This document shows positions 43,324 to 52,776 of a stretch of 64,000 nt of DNA, piece after piece. Origin of the DNA: Bacillus sp. ISL-37 (lineage in GTDB: Bacteria; Bacillota; Bacilli; Bacillales; Cytobacillaceae); assembly GCF_018613315.1 (NCBI RefSeq), contig NZ_JAGGQL010000003.1, positions 248,001-312,000 on the forward strand, written 5' to 3'. The position numbers were made by a program, and so were the translations under genes. The stretch's first letter is position 1. Each line of letters starts with the position of its first letter. The notes below the pieces were generated by a model. That model made no database searches. It was given only the letters and a program-made list of their open reading frames with translations, and had not been told where the DNA came from.

Positions 43324-43894
43324 TTCTTGTTACCTCCCAGTGCGTTAGCACATTATGTTACTATCCTTGCCCAAAGTGATCATTAAGACGAAATAATTTC
43401 TATCCTTTACACCGAACAAAAATAATTCTTCTTAAGAATAACAGGATGTGGAAGAAAAATCAACTTAAATCTATTTTTCCATTTATAATCCTCCATAAGC
43501 CCCAGTATAACTATTAGAGAAAAACCCCGTTTACTAAGAAAGAGATTGAGAGTAGGATTCTAGTAACGAAAAGCGGTGTACAACTTTATAAAAGCAGGAG
43601 TATTTACCCTTTTTTTCTTTCGCAGCCGAATGACATTTGTATTTTTACTAGTAAATTGGGCATTTAGTGTGCGCATATCCTGTTCATTCCTGGAAGACAC
43701 ACTCCTTTGGATTTATTTACCTATTTTCCCAACAACTACTTATTAATCATTTACTGAATATTCAGATTTAAATCCTATTTTTCGACACAAAAACAAGCCT
43801 TAGAGGTCTATTTTTAAATTAGCACCTATTTTTACATAGAAAATGCGACGGGAGGAGGATAGCTATTTCAAAAAAATACTTAGGAGGTAAGTGG
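43324..43894. other. 571-bp intergenic region between csp and the S8 protease
   Basis: The left part should be the csp leader. On the right, CTATTTT(T) occurs four times (43721, 43775, 43808, 43826) within 110 bp before the protease RBS, without a fixed period. I see no gene, no tandem repeat and no clear promoter with consensus spacing. Confidence 0.4.
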
Positions 43895-46800
43895 ATGAAA
43901 CGAAAGAAAAAAAGATTATTATCCGTTCTTCTCACGACCGCACTAGTATTGCCAATGCTTTTACAGCCCCAGATGAATACTGCAGCGGCAAACAAAGGAG
44001 TAAGTGTTTCTGCAAAAGATGCGATCCAGACTTCAGAGCAAAAGGTAAATAAGAAGTTATATGATCAATTCGGTGAGCAGGAAAAGGTCACCTTCCTTAT
44101 TAAAATGAGGGAACAGGTAGACACGAATGCTGTTGCCAAGGAGGCTGACAAAAAAGCCAGCTTAAAAAAGGCGACGGCTGCCAAAGCTAAATCAATGAAA
44201 CGCTCCACGATCGTTTCCGAGTTGAAGGCAAAAGCACAGCAGACTCAATTTGATGTCCTGGAATACTTAAGGGAGGAAGAGAAAAAAGGAATCGCTAAAG
44301 ATGTTCACTCTTATTATGTGGTTAATGGTATTGCCGTTACCGCCACTAAAGAGGTAATGGAAAAAGTAGCGGGCTTCCAGGAAGTTGATAAAATCCTTCC
44401 TAATGAAACAAGGCAGCTATTTGTTCCGGAAAAGTCGGCTGTTGCGGTACAGGACCCTGCAGCTAAAACCAACTCGATCGAATGGAATATTGACCGGGTC
44501 GGAGCACCAGCTGTATGGGACATGGGGATTGACGGCAGCGGCATCACAGTTGCCTCCATTGACACAGGTGTACAGTGGAACCACCCGGCTTTACGTGATC
44601 AATACCGAGGTTATGATTCAGCAACTGGTGAATCGTCTCATGCAGATCACTGGTTTGATGCAGTAGCAGGTCAGTCTGCACCCTATGATGATCATGGTCA
44701 CGGGACTCATGTAACCGGAACGATGGTCGGCGCAGAGGCAGATGGTTCGAATGCAATCGGAGTTGCACCGGGAGCAAAATGGATTGCTGTTAAGGCATTT
44801 ACAGCTGCTGGAGGCACTGATGTTGACCTCCTAGAAGCAGGCGAGTGGATTATAGCGCCGAACGGAAACCCGGATTTAGCACCTGATGTTGTCAACAATT
44901 CATGGGGCGGGGGACCAGGGATGGATGAATGGTATCGCCCGATGGTCCAGGCGTGGAGAGCGGCAGAGATCTTCCCGGAATTTTCAGCGGGAAATACTAC
45001 GTTCAGTAACCCTGGCGGACCGGGTTCAGTAGCTAACCCTGCTAACTATCCTGAATCAGTGGCTACAGGAGCGACTGATATCAACAATAACCTGGGGAGC
45101 TTTTCATTGCTTGGACCATCTCCTTATGGAGAAATCAAGCCTGAGCTTTCGGCACCGGGAGTCAATATTCGATCATCTGTACCAGGAGGCGGATATGAAG
45201 GTGGATGGAACGGCACTTCGATGGCAGGGCCGCATGTATCAGCGGCTGTAGCATTACTGCTGCAGGCAAATTCAAGTCTGAGCGTTGATGAATTGGAAGA
45301 AATCCTGATGACTACCGCACTGCCACTAACCGACAATGCATACCCAGAATCTCCAAATAACGGCTATGGAGCTGGATTATTGAATGTATTCGATGCTGTG
45401 TCATCTGTTGTATCGGGCCTAGGGAAATTGAAAGGCCAGGTAACAAAAGATGGAGACGACAGTGAAGCACCGGTCTTGGAGCATTCCCAACCTGCCACGG
45501 TTTTCGCAGGAATGCCAATGAGCTTAGAGGCTTCAGCTGTCGACAACATCAGTGTAACAAATGTAGAACTTGAATATCAATTAGAGGATGGATCATGGTC
45601 ATCTGTCGCAGCAGTTCGCACAAGCGGCGACTATAAAAATGGAACCTATCGTGCAGACGTGCCAGGGGAAGCCATCTTTGGCAGCGAGTTCAACTACAAA
45701 TGGAAAGCGGTTGACTTCGGCGGCAACGAAACAGTAAGTGAGCATAGAGTTACTGTATTGCCAGGTATCGCTGTTGGATATGAACAAGACTTTGAAAATG
45801 ATACTGCTGGATGGACCACCTACGGAGATGCCAACAGCTGGGAATGGGGAACTCCGACATCAGGTCCTGGATCAGCTTTCTCAGGTGAAAAAGTATATGG
45901 AACGACACTTGCAGGCACGTACCAGAACCGTGCGAACATGTCCCTGCAAATGCCGCCGATCGATTTGCCGGAGGGCAGCAGCTACCTTCAATTCAAGCAG
46001 TGGTATAACCTTGAAAGAAACTATGATTACGGCCATGTTTTTGTATCGACTGATGCAGTCAACTGGGTTCAAAAACTGCGGGTTAACAATTTATCTAATG
46101 GCTGGATCGATGGCGAAGTGGATTTAAGTGAATATGCCGGCCAAAGAATCTATATTGCATTCAATGTAACAACTGATGGCAGCGTGGTAAGGGATGGCTG
46201 GTACCTGGATGACGTCCGCTTGGCGGATACTGCTCTCCCTGAACCGGCAACTGCCAAACTTGGAATTGAAAAAGATGATTCAAAAGCGAGCTTGAAAGAG
46301 CCAGTGGATCCAAATAAGATTACCATCGCACTTCCTAAGGCTAAAAAAGCTGAAAACACATCTTCACTTATGGCCTTGCCAATGCAGGCACAAGTGACAG
46401 TGGTGGAATCGGGGCGTTCGGCAAAAACAAACCCTGCAAACGGCAGTTATGAATTAACCCATGCTGCAGGTACTTTTACAGTTATTGCAGAGGCTTATGG
46501 TTTCCGTCCGCAAACCCAAACGGTAGACATTGAACAGGATGGAGAGGCGATCGCCAACTTTAACCTTGAAGAATTGCCTAAGGGTACGGTAACTGGAGCC
46601 ATTACAAACAAAGCAACAGGTGAGCCTGTTGCAGGGGCAACTGTTTACTTGCTAGAGGATGCGAACATCTCCCCAGTTTCAACTGATGAAAATGGTCAAT
46701 ACTCACTAACAGCATATGAAGGCGAGTATACATTAAAGGTAATTGCGCCTCACTATTACAGTCAGGAAGCTTCAATTAATATTGAAGGAAACATCGAGCA

Positions 46801-48163
46801 GGATTTTGAAATCAAACCATTCATCGGGTATCCTGGTGAGATTGGCTATGATGATGGCACTGCCGAAAATGCGAGAGCCTTCTATGATGCAGGCAATGGC
46901 TGGGCAGTGAAGATGTCATTGGCGAATGGCAATGACAAAGCATTAGTTACGGGAGGCTTGTTCCGCTTCTGGGATACAGAGTGGCCGGTTCCAGGCGGTA
47001 CAGCTTTCAAGGTAGCAGTATATGACGCTACCGGTACTGATGGTGCACCAGGCAAGAAGCTCGCAGGACCGATCGATGCAACTGCATTAAGAAATGGCGA
47101 GTGGACGCATGTAGATTTGAGCAGCCATGGAATCGTTGTAGAAGGAGATTTCTACCTAGTGTACATCCAGGCTGGCATCAATACAACTTCACCGGGACTT
47201 GCAACGGATGAAAATGGCGAAAACGCACTAAGGAGCTGGCAGCTCGTTGGCGGTGCATGGTCAGCTTCTCCGGAATCTGAAGGGAACTATATGATCCGGG
47301 CTGTCGTGGATTATGAAGTGACTGCTCCAACTATTTCATCGCCAGTTGATGGTTCTTATACTAACGAGAGAACTGTTACGGTTAAAGGTGAAGCAGCCCC
47401 TACGACGAATGTCCATATTTACAATGATGGTGAAGAAATCGCCACCGTTGCCGCCAATGATGATAGATCCTACGAAGTTGAGGTTGAACTTCAGGAAGGT
47501 GAAAATACTCTAACAGCTAAAGCTTCGACAGAGCAAGGTGTTACAGACCCATCTGAAGCAGTTAAGGTCACTTATGATCCACATGCACCAGAGTTGACGA
47601 TTACTTCACCAGCAGACAGCAGTAAGATTAATAAAGAAACGGTGACAGTAACGGGAACGATTGCTGATGATCATCTGGACACAGTAACAGTCAATGGAAC
47701 TCCAGCCAAGCTAGAGGACGGAAAGTATTCAGCGAGAGTGATGCTGGATGAGGGTGTTAATGAAATCAGGGTTGTTGCCAATGATAAAGCGGGCAACACT
47801 TCAGAAGAAATTGTGAGTGTCGATGTAAAATTCACGGCTCCTGTCATCTCAGAATTGAAACCGGCAGAGGACGTAACACTCAAGAAAGGAGAAAGCGTCA
47901 AAATTGAATTCACGAGTGAAGAGGACCTAGATGCGACATTCGTCCTTCATATGCCGTTAACAAACATCGCGCAAACTGCGAATGCGACTGAACTTCCGAT
48001 GCGCGAGGTGTCCCCAGGTTATTATGTAGGATATTATACCGCTACGAAGGATATGGTAGCAGACGGAGCAGGTATTGAAGTTAAAGCAGTTGATTCTTAT
48101 GGTAATGAAACAAGAAAGACAGCTGATGGAAAGTTGTTCATCAACGTAAAGAAAAAGAAATAA
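43895..48163 (+). CDS. bpr: bacillopeptidase F-like S8 protease
   Basis: 1422 residues, close to the length of B. subtilis Bpr (about 1430). Signal peptide in the first 33 residues, an I9-type propeptide (about 55-165), then the subtilisin domain with Asp223 in ASIDTGV, His269 in HGHGTHVTG and Ser442 in GTSMAGPH, all intact. After it come a jelly-roll MAM-like domain (about 630-780, WTTYGDANSWEWG), carboxypeptidase-regulatory-like beta domains (GKPVAGATVYL-type, two copies), and Ig-like repeats (about 1150-1400). The end is basic (KKKK). It is a secreted serine endopeptidase. RBS TTAGGAGG. Ends at a terminator. Confidence 0.92.
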   Translation: MKRKKKRLLSVLLTTALVLPMLLQPQMNTAAANKGVSVSAKDAIQTSEQKVNKKLYDQFGEQEKVTFLIKMREQVDTNAVAKEADKKASLKKATAAKAKSMKRSTIVSELKAKAQQTQFDVLEYLREEEKKGIAKDVHSYYVVNGIAVTATKEVMEKVAGFQEVDKILPNETRQLFVPEKSAVAVQDPAAKTNSIEWNIDRVGAPAVWDMGIDGSGITVASIDTGVQWNHPALRDQYRGYDSATGESSHADHWFDAVAGQSAPYDDHGHGTHVTGTMVGAEADGSNAIGVAPGAKWIAVKAFTAAGGTDVDLLEAGEWIIAPNGNPDLAPDVVNNSWGGGPGMDEWYRPMVQAWRAAEIFPEFSAGNTTFSNPGGPGSVANPANYPESVATGATDINNNLGSFSLLGPSPYGEIKPELSAPGVNIRSSVPGGGYEGGWNGTSMAGPHVSAAVALLLQANSSLSVDELEEILMTTALPLTDNAYPESPNNGYGAGLLNVFDAVSSVVSGLGKLKGQVTKDGDDSEAPVLEHSQPATVFAGMPMSLEASAVDNISVTNVELEYQLEDGSWSSVAAVRTSGDYKNGTYRADVPGEAIFGSEFNYKWKAVDFGGNETVSEHRVTVLPGIAVGYEQDFENDTAGWTTYGDANSWEWGTPTSGPGSAFSGEKVYGTTLAGTYQNRANMSLQMPPIDLPEGSSYLQFKQWYNLERNYDYGHVFVSTDAVNWVQKLRVNNLSNGWIDGEVDLSEYAGQRIYIAFNVTTDGSVVRDGWYLDDVRLADTALPEPATAKLGIEKDDSKASLKEPVDPNKITIALPKAKKAENTSSLMALPMQAQVTVVESGRSAKTNPANGSYELTHAAGTFTVIAEAYGFRPQTQTVDIEQDGEAIANFNLEELPKGTVTGAITNKATGEPVAGATVYLLEDANISPVSTDENGQYSLTAYEGEYTLKVIAPHYYSQEASINIEGNIEQDFEIKPFIGYPGEIGYDDGTAENARAFYDAGNGWAVKMSLANGNDKALVTGGLFRFWDTEWPVPGGTAFKVAVYDATGTDGAPGKKLAGPIDATALRNGEWTHVDLSSHGIVVEGDFYLVYIQAGINTTSPGLATDENGENALRSWQLVGGAWSASPESEGNYMIRAVVDYEVTAPTISSPVDGSYTNERTVTVKGEAAPTTNVHIYNDGEEIATVAANDDRSYEVEVELQEGENTLTAKASTEQGVTDPSEAVKVTYDPHAPELTITSPADSSKINKETVTVTGTIADDHLDTVTVNGTPAKLEDGKYSARVMLDEGVNEIRVVANDKAGNTSEEIVSVDVKFTAPVISELKPAEDVTLKKGESVKIEFTSEEDLDATFVLHMPLTNIAQTANATELPMREVSPGYYVGYYTATKDMVADGAGIEVKAVDSYGNETRKTADGKLFINVKKKK

Positions 48164-48185
48164 TCGAGCTATTTTACGGAATTTT

Positions 48186-48228
48186 TTGGAGCCCTACGCC
48201 GATGGTGAAGGGCTCTATTTTTTAATTA
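48186..48228 (+). terminator. terminator after bpr
   Basis: Arms GAGCCCT and AGGGCTC with T-rich tail TATTTTTT. Confidence 0.7.
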
Positions 48229-48391
48229 AAATAAATGTTCCTAATCATGAATCCACTATCGGAAAGGTTGGGATCCTGAAAAGCACTATTTTTAGAGCTA
48301 AGATGCTTGGGCAGTCAAGAACATTTACAAAAACCACCGATGAATGTGAAATAAGCCTAAAACAAATAGTAAGGAAAAGGAGGTTAGGTTA

Positions 48392-48580
48392 ATGGGAAAA
48401 TGGAATGAAGAAGGTGCTCCGAATAACAACCTTTCTGCCAAAACAATTTCGAGCTCAAAGCTTGTGGGAAAGCCAGGACTTCAGGTTCACGAACATGAGT
48501 TTTCAGAAGAACTTGCAGATGGAGGAGAGAGGGATAAGGCGATTGAGAAACAAATGAAGGAACATCAACCAGGTATGTAA
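48392..48580 (+). CDS. 62-aa polar protein, YfhD-like motif
   Basis: RBS AAGGAGG before ATG 48392. The product is polar and acidic and contains HEHEFSEELADG, close to the EFSRELAD motif of B. subtilis YfhD; the rest is not clearly alignable, so the link is weak. Followed after 19 bp by another short polar gene, probably in one transcript. Confidence 0.5.
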   Translation: MGKWNEEGAPNNNLSAKTISSSKLVGKPGLQVHEHEFSEELADGGERDKAIEKQMKEHQPGM

Positions 48581-48599
48581 TAGAAAAGGAGTGGATTTA

Positions 48600-48722
48600 A
48601 TGAAATATAAAAGCAATTTCCTCGACCAAAGAGGAGATTTCACTGCGCCGCCTGAAGGTGCTGCTGATTATCCGAAAAAACTGGAACACAGGAAAATTGA
48701 AAAGCAAAATAAAAGGAAATGA
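48600..48722 (+). CDS. 40-aa polar protein
   Basis: RBS AAAAGGAG, ATG 48600. The product starts MKYKSNFLDQRGDFTAPPEG and ends with a basic helix (KIEKQNKRK). Probably disordered. It pairs with the 62-aa gene and precedes a strong hairpin; function unknown. Confidence 0.5.
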   Translation: MKYKSNFLDQRGDFTAPPEGAADYPKKLEHRKIEKQNKRK

Positions 48723-48791
48723 TTGGAAGTTGTCTGGTGTGAGGAGCCAGAGACTTCTCACTTCATTCTAGTGAGCTTAGGACGTCACCGG

Positions 48792-48832
48792 GCACAAAGA
48801 AGGACAGCTATTACAGCTGTCCTTCTTTGTGC
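48792..48832. terminator. 18-bp perfect hairpin, probable shared terminator
   Basis: Arms GCACAAAGAAGGACAGCT and its exact complement around ATTAC. T5 follows within four bases on the plus strand; on the minus strand no T run follows, so the action towards bioY is less certain. Confidence 0.65.
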
Positions 48833-48860
48833 AACTTTTTAAAACAATAGTAAATCTTAA

Positions 48861-49451
48861 TTAAGCTGTTTTGCGTAAATGGCTGAAGCTTGGTCTCGAA
48901 AGCACAGATCTTTCAAGTCTTGCTGCCATCAGGCCCGCAAAAACGGCAAGGATGATATCTTTTGGCAGCGGAACGACCATCCAAAGCCATGCCATTTCAT
49001 ACGAAAAGCCTTCTGGAGCTGCTGCCCAGAATTTATAGGCAAAATACATCCAGTTTGTTCCGATGATATAATTAATGGCAAGTCCAATTAATGAGGCAAT
49101 GATGAATGTCGCAACACTACGTTTCTTCTCAACAATTTTACCAACAGCGTAAGCAGTAAAAATAAATGAAAGAATAAATCCAAAAGTCGGGCTGATCAAT
49201 GTTCCAAAACCTGCGCCGAATTGAGCGAAAACAGGGACACCTACTAGTCCTACTAATGCGTAAACGACCATTGAAATAGCGCCTAACCGGCTGCCTAGAA
49301 CGGCTCCAGCAAGAATGGCAAAGAAGGTTTGCAATGTGATTGGCACGCCGCCGACAACCATAAAAGGTACGATAGATGTGATGTTCGAGCCAAAAGCCAT
49401 CAGGGCAACAAACATCGCTGCCAATGTTAAATCTAGTGTTCTAAATTTCAT
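48861..49451 (-). CDS. bioY: BioY biotin transporter (ECF S component)
   Basis: 196 residues with six membrane segments. VPFMVVGGVPITLQTFFAIL is the BioY signature; ISPTFGFILSFIFTAY and VPLPKDIILAV follow in the usual places. It binds biotin and works with energy-coupling-factor ATPases encoded elsewhere, or alone. An operator-like BirA site lies upstream, so repression by biotinyl-AMP-BirA is expected. RBS AAAGGGG. Confidence 0.93.
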   Translation of the reverse strand: MKFRTLDLTLAAMFVALMAFGSNITSIVPFMVVGGVPITLQTFFAILAGAVLGSRLGAISMVVYALVGLVGVPVFAQFGAGFGTLISPTFGFILSFIFTAYAVGKIVEKKRSVATFIIASLIGLAINYIIGTNWMYFAYKFWAAAPEGFSYEMAWLWMVVPLPKDIILAVFAGLMAARLERSVLSRPSFSHLRKTA

Positions 49452-49510
49452 TACTAAATCCCCTTTATGTATTTACTGTACATTAATAGATTAAACTTTT
49501 TGAATATTAT

Positions 49511-49540
49511 ATGTCAACATTAAATTTATTTGGTTAACAT
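49511..49540 (-). promoter_or_regulatory. BirA operator of bioY
   Basis: On the minus strand ATGTTAAC, 14 bases, GTTGACAT. This fits the BirA pattern TTGTTAAC-N14-GTTAACAA with one substitution in each half. Confidence 0.6.
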
Positions 49541-49650
49541 AAAATCGATAACTAAATTAAACAGGTGTTTTTTAATCCATGCGACAATGCACCAGATACA
49601 TATGTTACACATGACTACATTAAAGAGGAAGAGGATAGACGGATTTCTAT

Positions 49651-49683
49651 AATAAAAGGTGCACGGAAAACCCGTGCACCTGG
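49651..49683 (-). terminator. terminator
   Basis: Minus-strand arms AGGTGCACGG and CCGTGCACCT with TTTTATT. Confidence 0.8.
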
Positions 49684-49685
49684 TC

Positions 49686-49994
49686 TTACCTGATGCGATT
49701 ATGCATAGCTCGTTCAGGCAACGGCCTGTCGATATCTTTGTTTTTATTCGTTTCTACCCCGGGGTTTTCTGAAGGGTCATCTTCGTAATCTTTAAATGCA
49801 GGTTCTCCCATATCAAGCTCGCCTGGGCTGAACGCGTTGGTAGGATATTCTTTAGTCGCTTTCTCTTCGACATTATAGCCTGAAATGGAACTGCTGACAG
49901 GATGATCTTTTTCATCCTTTATCTTTTCAATTGAATCGATAGCTTCTTGTTCGTTTTTATATGATTTAAGGATATGTTTTTTCTCAATTCCCAT
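49686..49994 (-). CDS. 102-aa acidic protein with YflT-like N-terminus
   Basis: Starts MGIEKKHILKSYKNEQEAID; the KSYKNEQEAIDSIEKIKDE stretch resembles the N-terminal strand-helix of YflT-type general stress proteins, but the rest is a long acidic, probably disordered tail (ELDMGEPAFKDYEDDPSENP). RBS TAGGAGG fixes ATG 49994; the frame opens earlier. A sigma-B-like promoter lies 33 bp upstream, which fits a stress role. Confidence 0.55.
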   Translation of the reverse strand: MGIEKKHILKSYKNEQEAIDSIEKIKDEKDHPVSSSISGYNVEEKATKEYPTNAFSPGELDMGEPAFKDYEDDPSENPGVETNKNKDIDRPLPERAMHNRIR

Positions 49995-50026
49995 TTCAAT
50001 CAGCCTCCTATCGGTTTTACTTATAT

Positions 50027-50052
50027 ATACCCATTGAACGGGCAAATCTAAC
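50027..50052 (-). promoter_or_regulatory. possible sigma-B promoter
   Basis: Minus strand GTTAGA, 14-bp spacer, GGGTAT; fits GTTTAA-N12-15-GGGTAT with two mismatches in the -35. Directly upstream of the 102-aa gene. Confidence 0.4.
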
Positions 50053-50148
50053 TTTTACAAAATCCTGCAAATTGGTCTTTTTTTTCGCCCTATCTGGTAA
50101 ACTATTTTTAAATAGAAAAGTAACTAGGGGAAAAAGGGGAATCTGGCT

Positions 50149-51114
50149 GTGAAGAAAAAGATAATATTGATAGCGAGCGGTACGTTTCTCGCGATTTTCA
50201 TCGGGTTGATTGCTGCTGGTAATTACTTTTATAATGTTGCCATAAATCGAAGTCAAGAATCTGTGGATCTTCATGGCGGCGGGGAAAGTGTCACAGCAGC
50301 CAAACTGCTAAGTGCAGAAGAGGAGCAGAAGAAGCTGGAGGAAATTATAGCCTGGACAGAAAAACAAACCTTCGAAATGGTTGAAATAAAATCGGAAGAC
50401 GGCCTTAAGCTGAAAGCGCGGTTTTTAAAAAATAATCAGCCCTCGGGTAAAGCTGTTATCCTAGCCCATGGATATAAAGGGAATAGTGAGCAAATGCCAG
50501 GAATCACGAAGTTTTACTATGAGCAAGGGTATGATATTCTTAAGCCTGATGCGAGAGGTCATGGCTTGAGTGAAGGTGATTATATAGGTTATGGTTGGCA
50601 TGATCGCAAGGATTATGTACTATGGTCAAAGTTTTTAGCTAAAGAAGCTGGGGCTGATGATATTTTCCTGCATGGCTTTTCCATGGGTGCAGCAACTGTA
50701 CTGATGGTAAGCGGAGAAAAACTTCCTGAACAGGTCAAGGGAATTATTGCTGACAGTGGGTATACGACGGTTCTTGAGGAACTGAGCCACCAATTGAAAT
50801 ACTTGTATAATCTTCCAGCATTTCCGGTCATGCAGGTTACCTCTGTGATTACGAATATCAGGGCAGGCTACACATTCGCTGAAGCTTCGGCATTAGACAG
50901 TGTTGAGAAAAATAGACTACCATTACTCATCATTCACGGTGACAAGGATGCATTAGTACCGACTGAAATGGGAAAACGCATTTTTGAAATAGCGAAAAGC
51001 GATAAGGAGCTATGGATTGTTCCTGGCGCCGGGCACACGGAGGCATACACGATCGCTGAACAAGAGTATCAAGAAAAACTAAAGGCTTTCTGGACGAAAG
51101 CCACTGGAAAATAG
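50149..51114 (+). CDS. membrane-anchored alpha/beta hydrolase
   Basis: 321 residues. N-terminal signal anchor (IILIASGTFLAIFIGLIAAG), then an alpha/beta hydrolase domain: oxyanion region LAHGYKGNSEQM, nucleophile elbow GFSMGAAT with Ser, Asp in IIHGDKDALVP and His in PGAGHTEAY. It matches a common Bacillus family of extracellular-facing esterase-like enzymes with no known substrate. GTG start 50149 with RBS AAAAGGGGA. The MBL gene follows nine bases later. Confidence 0.85.
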   Translation: MKKKIILIASGTFLAIFIGLIAAGNYFYNVAINRSQESVDLHGGGESVTAAKLLSAEEEQKKLEEIIAWTEKQTFEMVEIKSEDGLKLKARFLKNNQPSGKAVILAHGYKGNSEQMPGITKFYYEQGYDILKPDARGHGLSEGDYIGYGWHDRKDYVLWSKFLAKEAGADDIFLHGFSMGAATVLMVSGEKLPEQVKGIIADSGYTTVLEELSHQLKYLYNLPAFPVMQVTSVITNIRAGYTFAEASALDSVEKNRLPLLIIHGDKDALVPTEMGKRIFEIAKSDKELWIVPGAGHTEAYTIAEQEYQEKLKAFWTKATGK

Positions 51115-51123
51115 GTGAATTAA

Positions 51124-51981
51124 ATGCAATCAATCGAAAGAATAGGGAAGCGATTTTGGTATATGACGCCTGTTTCCGAAACAGACAGGCCAATCCTCGG
51201 GATGGTCGTTGGCAATGAAAGATCGCTGATGATTGACGCCGGGAACTCTGAAGCGCACGTCAATCTTTTCAATGATATGTTAAAAGAACAGGGAGTAGAT
51301 GAGCCATCTTATGTGGTTTTGACACACTGGCATTGGGACCATATATTCGGCCTGTCTGCGCTTGGAAATACCGTTTCAATCTCTTCAAAGAAAACGAGGA
51401 ATGATATTGAAAAGCTGCTCCCGTTTTCCTGGTCAAATGAGGCACTCGATCAAAGGGTAGCAGAAGGAACTGAAATTGAATTTTGCGCGAACGCGATAAA
51501 ACAAGAGTTTCCGGATCATCGGGACATTACAATCACTTTGCCTGAGATGACCTTTGAAGATGAAATCGAAATAGATCTTGGCGGCATTACCTGCATTATC
51601 AAGCATGTGGGCGGTGACCATGCTGAAGATTCGGTGGTCGTATATGTCAAAGAAGAAAAAATATTGTTCCTGGCTGACAGCATTTATCCTGATATCTTTT
51701 CGGCAAAAGACAACTATACTGTCGAGGGAACAAGAGACTTACTGAGGAAAATTGAAGTGTTTGATGCAGACACTTACATACTTTCTCATTCTGGCATAAT
51801 TTCTAAAAAAGAGTTCCAAGACCAAGCGAATCTACTAAGATCTATTGGTGATTTGACCCAAAAGCATGGTGGAGATTCAAAATTGATGATAGAGGAATTC
51901 AGAAAAGAGGTTAACAGAGACCTTACAGAGGAAGAACTTGAAACGATAGAATACTTCGTCAACGGATTTGAAATGAAGTAA
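51124..51981 (+). CDS. MBL-fold metallo-hydrolase
   Basis: 285 residues. HWHWDHIFG is the HxHxDH metal motif (about 61-66); further ligands are His in HVGGDHAEDS, Asp in FLADSIYP and His in LSHSGI. It is a metallo-beta-lactamase fold hydrolase of unknown substrate; the C-terminal helical part (about 225-285) is an added segment. Start ATG 51124 has AGGTGA upstream. It forms an operon with the alpha/beta hydrolase and ends at a hairpin. Confidence 0.87.
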   Translation: MQSIERIGKRFWYMTPVSETDRPILGMVVGNERSLMIDAGNSEAHVNLFNDMLKEQGVDEPSYVVLTHWHWDHIFGLSALGNTVSISSKKTRNDIEKLLPFSWSNEALDQRVAEGTEIEFCANAIKQEFPDHRDITITLPEMTFEDEIEIDLGGITCIIKHVGGDHAEDSVVVYVKEEKILFLADSIYPDIFSAKDNYTVEGTRDLLRKIEVFDADTYILSHSGIISKKEFQDQANLLRSIGDLTQKHGGDSKLMIEEFRKEVNRDLTEEELETIEYFVNGFEMK

Positions 51982-51989
51982 ATATCGTT

Positions 51990-52017
51990 AAGCACACCGA
52001 ATTGGTGTGTTTTTTTC
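51990..52017 (+). terminator. terminator after MBL gene
   Basis: Arms CACACC and GGTGTG with T7. Confidence 0.75.
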
Positions 52018-52069
52018 ATATAAAAGGGAAAGTACTGATTGTATGCTCCGAGTGATTAATGCCAGTTGG

Positions 52070-52195
52070 CGTATTCTCTTCGAAATGACCGTCAATCTCT
52101 ATATTTTCGGTGATAATATCTACGAATCTGCAAATATTCTCTACGAAATTTGAAATATTTACTACAAAATCACTCGTATTCTCTACGTTATCCAA
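52070..52195. repeat. array E: degenerate 21-bp repeat, about six units
   Basis: TATTCTCTACGAAAT-like words recur every 20-21 bp (for example TATTCTCTTCGAAATGACC, AATATCTACGAATCTGC, TATTCTCTACGAAATTTGA). Copies are diverged. It fills most of the 300-bp gap between the MBL and SRPBCC genes; because 21 is divisible by three, a spurious minus-strand frame runs through it. Confidence 0.7.
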
Positions 52196-52281
52196 TTTGT
52201 TGGCAGTTGGGAAGGACAAAGAATAAATCTGCACGAAAAACATATATCTCTTAAAGGATGTTCTACAAAGGAGGAGATATT

Positions 52282-52734
52282 ATGCCAGAAGGAAAACACG
52301 ATATCATAATTGATGTTCCGATAGACCAGGTTTGGGATTTTGTAAAAGACATGGACAACTGGGCACCATTATTGCCCGGATATATCAGCCATGAAAAATT
52401 AAGCGAAAAGCAGTCCAACTGGACATTCAAGGAAACGGTGGGTGTATTAAAGAAAAAAATCAGCTTACAGGTGACCATAACGGAGTGGATTGAACCCACC
52501 AGGGTGATGTTTGACTTGAAGGGAATCAATGAAAATCTGACAGGGAACGGATATTTTAACGCAGAAGCGTTAGGGCCAAACCGGACAAAGATGACTGGGT
52601 ATCTGGAAATGACGGCAGATGGTGCCCTTGCACCAGTTATGAATGCAGTCATGAAGAGTTCACTCCCAAAAAGTGGCCAAGAGCTTACGACAGCGATCGC
52701 CCAGAAACTTGAGGAAAGAAAAGCTATTCGATAA
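52282..52734 (+). CDS. SRPBCC family protein (CoxG-like)
   Basis: 150 residues, a START-like helix-grip fold: HDIIIDVPIDQVWDFVKDMD at the start, VMFDLKGINENLTGNGYF in the sheet, and a long C-terminal helix (SGQELTTAIAQKLEE). This fold binds small hydrophobic ligands; related CoxG proteins are membrane-associated in other bacteria. No catalytic residues can be named. RBS AAGGAGGAG fixes ATG 52282. Ends at a terminator shared with the convergent gene. Confidence 0.8.
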   Translation: MPEGKHDIIIDVPIDQVWDFVKDMDNWAPLLPGYISHEKLSEKQSNWTFKETVGVLKKKISLQVTITEWIEPTRVMFDLKGINENLTGNGYFNAEALGPNRTKMTGYLEMTADGALAPVMNAVMKSSLPKSGQELTTAIAQKLEERKAIR

Positions 52735-52739
52735 AAAGT

Positions 52740-52776
52740 GCAGGGAGCCCGCAATCAGCTGGCTCCCTAGTCTATT
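52740..52776. terminator. bidirectional terminator
   Basis: Arms AGGGAGCC and GGCTCCCT; lies between convergent genes and overlaps the stop of the minus-strand gene. Confidence 0.6.

Noticed and set aside
48186-48392. 68-aa ORF between bpr and the 62-aa gene
   Set aside because: It starts in the bpr terminator, has no RBS, and its composition is not protein-like.
52016-52243. 75-aa minus-strand ORF over array E
   Set aside because: It shows only the 7-residue periodicity of the DNA repeat, with no RBS and no terminator.
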